Made by a program: the position numbers and the translations under genes. A stretch of DNA of 27,107 bases, from contig CM022678.1 in NCBI GenBank assembly GCA_012295275.1, positions 992,894 to 1,020,000 of the forward strand. The letters are read 5' to 3'. The DNA comes from Chrysomallon squamiferum (lineage: Eukaryota; Mollusca; Gastropoda; Neomphalida; Peltospiridae). Positions 1 through 8,611 of this stretch are shown here, in pieces (positions within the stretch are counted from its first letter, which is position 1; each line of letters opens with the position of its first letter). The notes under the pieces are model-generated. The model saw only the letters and a list, made by a program, of their open reading frames with translations, did no database searches and was not told the DNA's origin.

Positions 1-154
1 CTATATATGTTTATATGTACTGTGTCTCTGTAGTTATGTGCACGTTTGTATGTTTTCAGGTCACAGTGTGTGGCGGATAATTACTAATCACTACTATGTA
101 TTCTGTTATCAATTAAACAGGTAGACAAGAGAAAACATTTAGTTTTTGACTTAC

Positions 155-220
155 TGGATTCCCAATTTTCTCCTATTTGTGTAGAACCGGAATAAAATGG
201 GTTTGATAGCTGATGTCTGG
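155..220 (-). CDS. Array exon, type B (66 bp, phase 1-1)
   Basis: On the minus strand the acceptor is TGTTTCACAG and the donor is CCA|GTAAGTC. The exon is 2 + 21 codons + 1 base and stays open; its peptide begins RHQLSNPFYSG and ends TQIGENWES. It encodes the same peptide as the exon at 1796-1861. It is the last exon of the array inside the window; the gene continues beyond base 1. The intron on its right is a copy of the one beyond the B' exon at 2032-2097, which suggests B and B' were fused or one was lost here. Confidence 0.68.
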
Positions 221-223
221 CTG

Positions 224-720
224 TGAAACAGATTAAACACATAATTATAATTCACAACTTCAATACACAATTTCTGAAAGACTTTTTACGCTACAGATTC
301 TGAATTAATTCTTAAATGTAGTAGCACTTTTTGAAGCAGGAAACACTGTTTTTAATCGATATGTAGAGATATGACAGCATGTTCTGCTTGAATATATCTG
401 AGTGTATGTGTATATGTATATTTGTGCATATGTATCGATTCTGTGTTTCTGCTAAGTGTAGATACAGGTCTGTGTGATTATATGTATTGTGTCTATACAT
501 AGAGTGTGTGACGTAAAAATACTAATCACAACTATGTATTCTGGTATCTATTAAACATGTAGACACGAGAAAACTTTTAGTTTTTAGCTTACCGGATTCT
601 TCGTTGTCTTTTGTTTCAGTAGAATCAGAATCAGATTCTTCTGCTGGGGACTTTTCTAGAATGAAAAATAGTGAATACATTTTTATAATTCATAATTTTA
701 TTTGCCTAATTTCTCCAAAA
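224..720. repeat. Segmental duplication, copy 1 (matches 2100-2596)
   Basis: It aligns at an offset of about 1876 bp with only a few substitutions, and includes the A2 exon. It shows that the array grew by duplicating blocks of several exons, not only single units. Confidence 0.85.
593..655 (-). CDS. Array exon, type A2 (63 bp, phase 1-1)
   Basis: The minus-strand acceptor is CATTCTAG and the donor is CCG|GTAAGC. The peptide begins KSPAEESDSDSTET and ends NEES, strongly acidic with SDSDS runs that fit casein-kinase-2-type sites. It differs from the copy at 2469-2531 by one Lys for Glu change (AAA for GAA) and by the first exon base. Confidence 0.68.
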
Positions 721-959
721 AATGTTTGACCTACAACATTCTGACAGTTAGATACAATTGTAAAATGAACTAGTACTTTTTGAAAGAGAAAAACAAATAT
801 TTTTATCTATATGTAGAGATACGACAGCATACAGTTTAACATACATAGACTGTCTCTATCTGAATGTATTTGTGTGTATGTTTGTGTAATGCATGTGTAC
901 ATGCGTATGTGTGTGTGTATGTTTCTGTCCTGTGCTAAGTCTGGATACAGGTATAGGTT

Positions 960-1045
960 CATATGTACTGTGTCTATGCATGTTTATATTTACTGTGTCT
1001 ATGTTTGTTTATATTTACTGTGTCTATGTATTTATGTGCACGTTT
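960..1045. repeat. 25-bp minisatellite, short array
   Basis: About three degenerate units of a TATGTACTGTGTCTATGTA-type repeat in the intron between array exons. The same position in the next module (about 3135-3265) has one or two more units. Confidence 0.75.
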
Positions 1046-1153
1046 CTATTTGTTCAAGTCACAGTTTTGTGAGAGAAAAATACTGATCACTACTATGAAT
1101 TCTGTTATCAATGAAACAGGTAGACCAGAGAAAAGTTTCAGCTTTTAACTTAC

Positions 1154-1216
1154 TGGATTCGGGGTCATCTTCTGTTTGATTAGAATCGGAATCAGATACA
1201 TCTGCTGGTACCGGAT
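1154..1216 (-). CDS. Array exon, type A1 (63 bp, phase 1-1)
   Basis: The minus-strand acceptor is TTTCACTACAG and the donor is CCA|GTAAGTT. The peptide begins PVPADVSDSDS and ends QTEDDPES. It contains an N-Q-T sequon, which would be an N-glycosylation site if the protein is secreted. Compared with 3381-3443 it differs only by a synonymous CCG/CCA change, so the exon is conserved or very recently duplicated. Confidence 0.7.
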
Positions 1217-1464
1217 CTGTAGTGAAACAAAGTAAATACTTTTTTTATAATTAGCAACTTCAATGTATAATTTCTGAAAATATTTCTACCTCAAACATAG
1301 ATATAATTGTTGGATATAGTAGCACTTTTTTTAATCACAAAAAACTTTTTTTATCTATATGTAGAGATATGACAGCCTGCAGTTTAATATATATACACCG
1401 TGTCTCTGTTTGAATATATTTGTGTGCATGTCTGTGTATGGATGTCTGCATATACATTTACAGG

Positions 1465-1680
1465 TATGTATGTTTATATGTACTCTGTCTATGTATGTTT
1501 ATATGTACTCTGTCTATATATGTTTATATGTACTGTGTTTGTATATGTCTATATGTACTGTGTCTACGTATGTTTATATGTACTGTGTCTATGTATGGTT
1601 ATATGTACTGTGTCTATATATGTTTGTACATACTGTGTCTATATATGTTTATATGTACTGTGTCTCTGTAGTTATGTGCA
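1465..1680. repeat. 25-bp minisatellite, about 8 units
   Basis: Consecutive 25-bp units (TGTTTATATGTACTGTGTCT plus ATRTA) in the intron right of exon 1154-1216. Because 25 is not a multiple of three and the unit has no stop on the plus strand, all three plus frames are open and give a false 25-residue peptide repeat. Confidence 0.85.
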
Positions 1681-1795
1681 CGTTTGTATGTTTTTTTCAG
1701 GTCACAGTGTGTGGCGGATAATTACTAATCACTACTATGTATTCTGTTATCAATTAAACAGGTAGACAAGAGAAAACATTTAGTTTTTGACTTAC

Positions 1796-1861
1796 TGGAT
1801 TCCCAATTTTCTCCTATTTGTGTAGAACCGGAATAAAATGGGTTTGATAGCTGATGTCTGG
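1796..1861 (-). CDS. Array exon, type B (66 bp, phase 1-1)
   Basis: The minus-strand acceptor is GCTTCACAG and the donor is CCA|GTAAGTC. The encoded peptide is identical to that of 155-220 (RHQLSNPFYSG... ending GENWES). It lies one 236-bp step from the B' exon at 2032-2097, with a 170-bp intron between them. Confidence 0.7.
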
Positions 1862-2031
1862 CTGTGAAGCAGATTAAACACATATTTATAATTCACAACT
1901 TCAATGCACAATTTCCGAAAATATTTTTAACAGCAAAATTTAGTGTGGGATAGAAAGATAGTAATAATTATTGTGTTTTCTTTTTCCTGATAAACATGTA
2001 GAGAAGAGAAAACTTTCAGTTTTTAACTTAC

Positions 2032-2097
2032 CGGATTCCCAAATTTCTCCTATTTGTGTAGAACTGGAATGAAATGGGTTTGATAGCTGATGTCTGA
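2032..2097 (-). CDS. Array exon, type B' (66 bp, phase 1-1)
   Basis: The minus-strand acceptor is TGTTTCACAG and the donor is CCG|GTAAGTT. The peptide begins RHQLSNPFHSSSTQ and ends IGEIWES. It is a sister of 4463-4528 in the next module, with three substitutions (F/S, S/G and IW/NR region). Confidence 0.7.
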
Positions 2098-2468
2098 CTG
2101 TGAAACAGATTAAACACATATTTATAATTCACAACTTCAATACACAATTTCTGAAAGACTTTTACGCTACAGATTCTGAATTAATTCTTAAATGTAGTAG
2201 CACTTTTTGAAGCAGGAAACACTGTTTTTAATCGATATGTAGAGATATGACAGCATGTTCTGCTTGAATATATCTGAGTGTATGTGTATATGTATATTTG
2301 TGCATATGTATCGATTCTGTGTTTCTGCTAAGTGTAGATACAGGTCTGTGTGATTATATGTATTGTGTCTATACATAGAGTGTGTGACGTAAAAATACTA
2401 ATCACAACTATGTATTCTGGTATCTATTAAACATGTAGACACGAGAAAACTTTTAGTTTTTAGCTTAC

Positions 2469-2531
2469 CGGATTCTTCGTTGTCTTCTGTTTCAGTAGAA
2501 TCAGAATCAGATTCTTCTGCTGGGGACTTTC
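2469..2531 (-). CDS. Array exon, type A2 (63 bp, phase 1-1)
   Basis: The minus-strand acceptor is TTCATTCTAG and the donor is CCG|GTAAGC. The peptide begins KSPAEESDSDSTET and ends EDNEES. It is the near-identical counterpart of 593-655; the surrounding 470 bp or more of intron are also duplicated at an offset of 1876 bp. Confidence 0.7.
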
Positions 2532-2590
2532 CTAGAATGAAAAATAGTGAATACATTTTTATAATTCGTAATTTCTTTATGCCTAATTTC

Positions 2591-3190
2591 TCCAAAAAAT
2601 GTTTGACCTACAACATTCTGAGAGTTATATACTACTGTAAAATGAACTAGTACTTTTTGAAAGAGAAAAACGAATATTTTTATCTATATGTAGAGATATG
2701 ACAGCATACAGTTTAACATATATAGACTGCGTCTCTGTTTGAATATATTTATGTGTATGTTTGTGTAATGCATGTATGCATCCAGATGTGTGTGTATGTT
2801 TCTGTTCTGTGCTAAGTGTAAGTCCAGGTAAATGTTCATATGTACTGTGTTTATGTATATTTATATTTACTGTGTCTATGCATGTTTATATCCAAAAAAT
2901 GTTTGACCTACAACATTCTGAGAGTTATATACTACTGTAAAATGAACTAGTACTTTTTGAAAGAGAAAAACGAATATTTTTATCTATATGTAGAGATATG
3001 ACAGCATACAGTTTAACATATATAGACTGCGTCTCTGTTTGAATATATTTATGTGTATGTTTGTGTAATGCATGTATGCATCCAGATGTGTGTGTATGTT
3101 TCTGTTCTGTGCTAAGTGTAAGTCCAGGTAAATGTTCATATGTACTGTGTTTATGTATATTTATATTTACTGTGTCTATGCATGTTTATA
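2591..3190. repeat. Perfect 300-bp tandem duplication
   Basis: Bases 2591-2890 and 2891-3190 read identically with a period of exactly 300. The unit holds intron sequence and the start of a minisatellite but no exon. It is either a very recent duplication or an assembly overlap error. Confidence 0.9.
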
Positions 3191-3380
3191 TTTACTGTGT
3201 CTATGTTTGTTTATATTTACTGTGTCTATGTATGTTTATATGTACTGTGTCTATGTATTTATGTGCACGTTTCTATTTGTTCAAGTCACAGTTTTGTGAG
3301 AGAAAAATACTAATCACTACTATGAATTCTGTTATCAATGAAACAGGTAGACCAGAGAAAAGTTTCAGCTTTTAACTTAC

Positions 3381-3443
3381 TGGATTCGGGGTCATCTTCT
3401 GTTTGATTAGAATCGGAATCAGATACATCTGCTGGTACTGGAT
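3381..3443 (-). CDS. Array exon, type A1 (63 bp, phase 1-1)
   Basis: The minus-strand acceptor is TTTCACTGCAG and the donor is CCA|GTAAGTT. The peptide is identical to that of 1154-1216 (PVPADVSDSDS..., ending DDPES, with an NQT sequon). Confidence 0.7.
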
Positions 3444-3704
3444 CTGCAGTGAAAGAAAGTAAATACTTTTTCTTATAATTAGCAACTTCAATGTATAATT
3501 TCTGAAAATATTTTTACCTGAAAATTTCTCAAAATTAGATATAATTGTTGGATATAGTAGCACTTTTTTTAATCACAAAACACTTTTTTTATCTATATGT
3601 AGAGATATGACAGCCTGCAGTTTAATATATATACACCGTGTCTCTGTTTGAATATATTTGTGTGCATGTCTGTGTATGGATGTCTGCATATACATTTATA
3701 GGTA

Positions 3705-4105
3705 TGTCTTTTTATATTTACTGTGTCTATGTATGTTTATATGTACTGAGTTTATGTATGTCTATATGTACTGTGTCTATATATGTTTATATGTACTGTG
3801 TCTATGTATGGTTATATGTACTCTATGTATGTTTATATGTACTCTGTCTATATATGTTTATATGTACTGTGTTTGTATATGTTTATATGTACTCTGTCTA
3901 TATATGTTTATATGTACTGTGTTTATATATGTCTATATGTACTCTGTCTATATATGTTTATATGTACTGTGTTTATATATGTCTATATGTACTGTGTCTA
4001 CGTATGTTTATATGTACTGTGTCTATGTATGGTTATATGTACTGTGTCTATATATGTTTGTACATACTGTGTCTATATATGTTTATATGTACTGTGTCTC
4101 TGTAG
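3705..4105. repeat. 25-bp minisatellite, about 15 units
   Basis: This is the expanded homologue of the array at 1465-1680, in the matching intron of the next module. Units vary at a few positions (CTCTGTC/CTGTGTT/CTGTGTC). Confidence 0.85.
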
Positions 4106-4227
4106 TTATGTGCACGTTTGTATGTTTTTCAGGTCACAGTGTGTGGCGGATAATTACTAATCACTACTATGTATTCTGTTATCAATTAAACAGGTAGACA
4201 AGAGAAAACATTTAGTTTTTGACTTAC

Positions 4228-4293
4228 TGGATTCCCAATTTTCTCCTATTTGTGTAGAACCGGAATGAAATGGGTTTGATTGCTGATGTCTGG
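4228..4293 (-). CDS. Array exon, type B (66 bp, phase 1-1)
   Basis: The minus-strand acceptor is GCTTCACAG and the donor is CCA|GTAAGTC. The peptide begins RHQQSNPFHSG and ends GENWES: a Leu to Gln and a Tyr to His change against the other B exons. It is the first of three exons spaced exactly 235 bp apart (4228, 4463, 4698). Confidence 0.7.
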
Positions 4294-4462
4294 CTGTGAA
4301 GCAGATTAAACACATATTTATAATTCACAACTTCAATGCACAATTTCCGAAAATATTTTTAACAGCAAAATTCAGTGTGGAAAAAAAAATAGTAATAATT
4401 ATTGTGTTTTCTTTTTCCTGATAAACATGTAGAGAATAGAAAACTGTCAGTTTTTAACTTAC

Positions 4463-4528
4463 CGGATTCCCGATTTTCTCCTATTTGTGTAGAACCGGAA
4501 TGAGATGGGTTTGATAGCTGATGTCTGA
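4463..4528 (-). CDS. Array exon, type B' (66 bp, phase 1-1)
   Basis: The minus-strand acceptor is CTTCACAG and the donor is CCG|GTAAGTT. The peptide begins RHQLSNPSHSGSTQ and ends GENRES. Introns on both sides are 169 bp, near the minimum expected, and carry no minisatellite. Confidence 0.7.
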
Positions 4529-4697
4529 CTGTGAAGCAGATTAAACACATATTTATAATTCACAACTTCAATGCACAATTTCCTAATATATTTTTAACAG
4601 CAAAATTCAGTGTGGGATAGAAAGATAGTAATAATTATTGTGTTTCTTTTTCCTGATAAACATGTAGAGAAGCGAAAACTGTCAGTTTTTAACTTAC

Positions 4698-4763
4698 GGG
4701 ATTCCCAAATTTCTTCTGTTTGTGTAGGACTGGGAAGAAGTACTTTGAATTCCTGAAATGAGT
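4698..4763 (-). CDS. Array exon, type C (66 bp, phase 1-1)
   Basis: The minus-strand acceptor is TGTTTCGCAG and the donor is CCC|GTAAGTT. The peptide begins SFQEFKVLLPSP and ends TQTEEIWES. It is the most diverged live member: the N-terminal half has changed while the shared C-terminal tail remains. An internal CAG 12 bases into the exon is a weaker alternative acceptor that would also keep the frame (54 bp). Confidence 0.66.
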
Positions 4764-5708
4764 CTGCGAAACAGAGAAACATATTCTTGTAATTCACAAC
4801 TTCAATCCACAATTTGTAAAAATATTTTTACCTGCAAAACTCTAAGAATTAGATATAATTACTAAATGCAGAAGCAATTTTTGAAACATAAAGACACTGT
4901 TTTAATCTATATTTACAGATATGACAGCATACAGTTTAACATACATAGACTGTGTTTCTGTCTGAATATTTTTGCGTATATGTCTGTGTAATTCATGTCT
5001 GTGTATATCTGTGTGTGCATGTATGGGTTCTTTGTATGTACTAAATCATGGTACGTACTTTATATATACTGTGTCTATGCATTGATGTGCACGTTTCAAC
5101 GTTGCTCAGATCACAGTGTGGTATAGAAATATAGTAATTACTACTGTGTTTTCTTTTACCGGTTAAACTTGTAGAGAAGGGAAACAATTTTGTTTTATAA
5201 CTTGTTGTATACATAGTTATCTCCTATTTGAGTATAATCGTAATGAGGTACATTTGATAGCTGTTGTCCTGCTGTGAAACAGAGTAAATACTTTTTTTAT
5301 AATTCACAACTTCAATACATGATTGCTAGAAATATTTTAACTGTAAAATTCTGAGAATTAGGCATAATTACTAATTGTAGTAGCAGTTTCTTAAACTATA
5401 TATAGAGATATGACAGCCTGCGGATTTACATACGTACTCTCTGTCTCTATTGAATATATTTGTGTATATGTGGGTGTATGCATATCTGCATATATATGTG
5501 TGTGTGTGTGTGTTTGCATGTATATTTTGTCTGTTTGTGCTAAGTGTTGGTGGAAGTGTGTATATTTATATGCACTGTCTAGGTATTTATGTGCCCGTTT
5601 TTATGTTGATCAGATCATAGTGTGAGACAGGAAAATGCTGGTGACTACTGTGGTTTCTTTTACCTATTAAACATGTACAGAAGAGAAAACTTTGAATTTT
5701 TATCTTAC
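4764..5708. other. Older, diverged array units
   Basis: Intron-type unit sequence (GATATGACAGC, GAATATWTTTG, GTGCACGTTT blocks) repeated with much lower identity than in the left 4.7 kb, plus the dead exon at 5206-5271 and a short TG-rich stretch near 5495-5515. This is the older edge of the array. Confidence 0.6.
5206..5271 (-). pseudogene. Dead array exon, donor lost
   Basis: This aligns over its full 66 bp with the B exons (QLSN near the start, then TQIGDN) and is still open in the same phase. The acceptor TGTTTCACAG is kept. The donor position reads ACAAGT instead of GTAAGT, so it should no longer be spliced as its neighbours are. The nearest GT is four bases into the intron and would break the frame. 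Probably a decayed duplicate that is skipped. Confidence 0.6.
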
Positions 5709-5747
5709 CATATGTATCGCGATGTGCGTTTGCTTGCAGTTGTCCTC
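5709..5747 (-). CDS. Candidate 39-bp micro-exon (phase 1-1)
   Basis: The minus-strand acceptor is excellent (TTTTCTCTCTTTCACAG) and the donor is ATG|GTAAGATA. It reads 2 + 12 codons + 1: GQLQANAHRDTY. The intron flanks match the array units (GAGAAAAC..TT before it, a TTTATAATTC block after it), so it may be a shortened relative of the array exons. Confidence 0.6.
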
Positions 5748-6225
5748 CTGTGAAAGAGAGAAAATACATTTTTATAATTCAAAATTTCAATGAATAATTT
5801 CAGAAAATTCTTTTATTTGCAAAATTCATAGAATTAGATTTAACTGTTGGTGTAGTAGAAGTGTTTCCAACACAGAACAAACTAGTTTATGTATACGTAA
5901 AGATACTGCAACACACAGTATTACTATGAATAGAGCAATATATGTTTTAACAAGTGTGTTTAATATTGTTAATAATTACACGTATATGCTGTCACTCTTG
6001 AGTAAATGAACCGTATAAGAATAATTATAGTAGTCATGAGGAAACAATAATTAGTATGTATTTTGCGTTTTCCTGTTTTCATCTGTCCGACAGTACCTAA
6101 ACCTATTTAAATTGTTTATATATTAACAATATCAATTTAAAAATATGTCAATTTACAAATGATAAAAAGTAAACATTATAATGATGTATACTGCATTCAT
6201 AAAGATATAAACAATTTTGTCTTAC
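5748..6225. other. AT-rich intron sequence
   Basis: Apart from array-like sequence just right of the 39-bp exon (to about 5935), this stretch shows no repeat or open frame I can support. It would be the intron between the 48-bp and 39-bp exons. Confidence 0.4.
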
Positions 6226-6273
6226 TTTCATACCGATGACCATATCTCGGGTCAAAGATATGTCCTATAGCTT
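6226..6273 (-). CDS. Candidate 48-bp exon (phase 1-1)
   Basis: The donor on the minus strand is AAA|GTAAGAC. Two acceptors lie five bases apart: TTTTTACAG (exon 6226-6278, 53 bp) and ACAGGTCAG (exon 6226-6273, 48 bp). The downstream reading AIGHIFDPRYGHRYE is open with either. Only the 48-bp form is symmetric phase 1-1 and joins in frame to 8958-9041. No similarity to the array exons is visible. Confidence 0.5.
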
Positions 6274-6289
6274 CTGACCTGTAAAAATG

Positions 6290-6545
6290 TAACCATTATC
6301 ACAAAGCCTTTATGTTTTCTGAACTGCACTATTAAATTATGTAAATCTAATAATTATAAAAACAGTTTTACTTGGTTATACTCTTATTCTTTTGAAGTAT
6401 ACTAAATATAATTATTAGAATAGTTACAAAGGTATATTCTTCGTTTTGTCAACCCTAATATCAATCTATGCTCTATAAACAATATAAATGCACATATCAT
6501 AAGAATAGTTTTACTAAATTAAGTAAAATAAACAATACAAAAATA
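6290..6545. repeat. Diverged tandem repeat, left of transposon
   Basis: Units of roughly 110 bp with the theme AGAATAGTT..AC..TATTCTT..AATACTA..CTATAAACAAT. The same theme resumes at 8612-8950 on the other side of the MULE element, which indicates insertion of the element into this array. Confidence 0.5.
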
Positions 6546-6762
6546 GGCACCATGCCAGAACCCTATTTGTTAGACAGTTTGTGAGACAGTGTAATTAGTT
6601 TGACTGGCTGGCTTCACTTTGGCTATAATGGGATAGCACAGTGAGGTTGGTATTAAATTAATTCATTGTTTAATTGATGGCAAATCTTGCATTGGAGTCA
6701 GAACGCATTAGTCAGCTGTGCATTTAATGTTTCAATATTAAATAAATACATTCTTTCACTGA

Positions 6763-7743
6763 CAATATATTTCTTGGATAAAGACCATCCTCAAGTTGAG
6801 TATTTCACTTCCCAGAGAAGTACTGTTTCCGGGATATCTCTTCAATAAAAATAAGATTCGCCCGAATGGTACCTATTGTACCGGAAGATGTACGACGGTA
6901 GGGGATTATATTAGAGACTTAACTGACCACATCCACGGTCCTGCAGACGTCACTGGCATCAGGTTCTTAAGTACACTACTGAAACGAACCCGTGATGAAA
7001 CTACCATATTACTGCCTGCCATTAAACTGCTGAGACAAGACCCGCCGCAGTTGGAGTCTTGCCTTCGTTCTCTACTGTCGATAGTGCTCATGTTTGCAGC
7101 ACCCAACTCCGAGACCATCTACATGGACGGCACCTTCACCGCGTATCCCGACCAGTGGGACCAACTCTACATCGTTCACGCCAGAAAAGGCTCCTCAACG
7201 TACCCCCTTGTGTATGCCCTTGTTCCTGACCGCCTGATTACGACCTACCAGCGACCGTTCGGCCACTTGAAGACCCACGTTCAACGCCTTGCCAACAGAC
7301 CCCTTTCGCCGACTAAAGTTCAGTTCGACTTCGAGATGGTTGCGATCCGTGCCTTGGATCTAGCGTTTCCCGTAGCCGAGATGAAAGGGTGTTTTTTTCA
7401 TTTCACTCAATCCGTGTGGAGGAAAACCGTCGACCGTGGCCTTGCACAGCCGGTTGAATGGGCCACTGTGTCATCGCCACCCGAACATAAACCGCCTGGT
7501 GAACATTCTCAAGAAGATCGAGAAGGCAGAGAAGGCCATGCTCCCTCAAATGAACTTCGGTGCCGCTCTTCCGTCCCGCAAGCGAATTTACAGGGAGATC
7601 GGCAACCGCTTCAGCCGCCTCAAGGACCAGCTTGCCCAAAGATCCAAGACCCGTCTTCAGTTGCTGGACGCAGTGGATAAACTGGTTAAGGTATTGGGCT
7701 GGAGATTATCTGGGTTTCTGACTAATGGGGGTCTGGTGGGTGT
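6763..7743 (+). pseudogene. MULE transposase remnant, copy 1
   Basis: The frame opens after a stop at 6760 with no ATG before the conserved core, so it is 5'-truncated or its start is lost. From 6796, a C..C..H.H pattern (TYCTGRCTTV, then HIHGPAD) resembles the end of a FLYWCH zinc finger. The MULE domain follows: YMDGTF (first catalytic Asp, residue 111 counted from 6796), VQFDFE (second Asp, residue 178) and GCFFHFTQSVW (C199, H202). Near 7445 the frame shifts: HSRLNG and HPNINRLVNILKK, the expected C-terminal part, are in the next frame (7436-7747). A 48-bp piece present in copy 2 is missing, and the region between the CFFH motif and HSRLNG is much too short for the family. It cannot encode an active transposase. 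Confidence 0.85.
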
Positions 7744-7788
7744 CTGACAAATGAGGTTCTGATTAATGGGTTCTTTTTGTATTCTGTA

Positions 7789-8496
7789 ACAACGAGTGTA
7801 ACAGAATAGGTTTCAAATTCTCCTTCCTTACAACTCAAATGTGATCAGGATTAACGTGCGATCTCAGGACATGTATATGTACGACGCACAGTAAAAAATA
7901 TAATAATAATAATATAGATAATAATAATAATAATCATAATAATAATAATAATCATAATCATAATAATAATAAAACAACAAAACAACAATAATGAAGTGTA
8001 GTTTGATATTAATGTTTGAAATATGACCGACTGTTTCACAGACAAAACTAGCATTATTAGCCATAATTATCTTCAATACCCGTATAAAGACATTTGTTTT
8101 GTGTTGTTTCTTGTAACAAATGAGTGTAACAATACAGGTTACAAATTCTCCTTGTTTACAACTCAATCGTGAATATGATTAACGGGCGATCTATGTATCT
8201 ATATATCCACTACTCACAGTAAGTAAATAATAATAAGAAGAAGAAGAAGAAGGAGAAGAAGAAGAAGAAGAAGAAGAAGATGAAGAAGAAGAAGATGAAG
8301 AAGAAGAAGAAGAAGATGACGAACAAGAAGACGAAGAAGAATAACAAGAACAACAAAAACAACAATAACAACAAGAGCTGTGATTATAATATTAAGAATA
8401 ATAACACTGATAATAAAATGAATGAAGTAAACAAATTAAATAATTCAATTAATGAAATGAAATTCTTGAAGTTAAATTGGGCAGTATTAGTCAATT
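7789..8496. repeat. Satellite-like unit with microsatellite core, 2 copies
   Basis: Two tandem units (about 7789-8098 and 8099-8496). Each runs: GAGTGTAACA...AGGTT, ACAACTCAA.CGTGA, GATTAACG.GCGATCT, then a simple-repeat core (AAT in the first, GAA in the second), then a conserved right part. Further copies occur at 10499-10910, 22410-22497, 23390-24905 and 25580-25990. Confidence 0.75.
8227..8345. repeat. GAA-rich purine tract
   Basis: An imperfect (GAA)n/(GAT) run, the core of a satellite-like unit. The Lys/Asn-rich frame read through it is not a gene. Confidence 0.85.
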
Positions 8497-8611
8497 ATTA
8501 AATTTACATTATGTTATGCGGACTTATAGTTGTGTTATTTTTGTTGGGCCGTGCCTATTATTCACATAGGTATTGGGCTGGAGATTATCTGGGTTTCTGA
8601 CTAATGGGGGA
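8497..8611 (+). repeat. Displaced transposon segment
   Basis: This matches 23219-23335 (TTACATTATGTTATGC, GGGCCGTGCCTATTATTCAC, ATTGGGCTGGAGATTATC) almost base for base. In copy 2 this piece precedes the satellite units; here it follows them. Its last 40 bp are also present at 7693-7731. Confidence 0.8.

Larger units (their letters stand above)
6546..8611 (+). mobile_element. MULE-family DNA transposon, copy 1 (inactive)
   Basis: Bounds are inferred from where the flanking tandem repeat stops and resumes. The left end has CCATGCCAGAACCC. The right part has several inverse-sense copies of a GGTTCTGAYTAATGGG motif (near 7712, 7754 and 8594), consistent with imperfect terminal or subterminal inverted repeats. 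Inside are a broken transposase (6763-7743) and satellite-like units (7789-8496). No target-site duplication could be fixed. It lies in the proposed intron of the minus-strand gene. Confidence 0.5.

Noticed and set aside
312-500. 62-codon minus frame, repeated at 2188-2376
   Set aside because: The identical peptide reflects a recent DNA duplication of intron sequence; no domain and His/Ile/Tyr-rich from TG/TA repeats.
1400-1765. Plus-strand frames of 83-121 codons rich in Tyr, Cys, Val and Met
   Set aside because: They are the 25-bp minisatellite read in all three frames; each gives the same 25-residue pattern, and no start, splice or domain signal exists.
2188-2376. Second copy of the 62-codon minus frame
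   Set aside because: As for 312-500.
3638-4197. Plus-strand frames up to 179 codons
   Set aside because: Same minisatellite, with more units. Open in every plus frame because the unit lacks stops.
5410-5625. 71-codon plus frame rich in Cys and Val
   Set aside because: Crosses a GT-rich simple repeat and lies opposite the array.
1-5800. CRISPR-like array (regularly spaced repeats)
   Set aside because: The spacing comes from exon-intron unit duplication in a eukaryotic genome; repeats are long, and the intervening sequence is itself repeated.
6906-7118. Minus frame inside the transposase
   Set aside because: Shadow of the MULE reading frame.
8280-8501. Lys/Asn-rich plus frame, also at 23872-24189
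   Set aside because: Translated GAA/AAC/AAT microsatellite in the satellite-like unit.
6540-8611. Long nested terminal inverted repeats from AATAGGCAC/GTGCCTATT and CATTAGTCAG/CTGACTAATG
   Set aside because: The two matched pairs are not in mirror order at the two ends, so they cannot form one nested terminal repeat.
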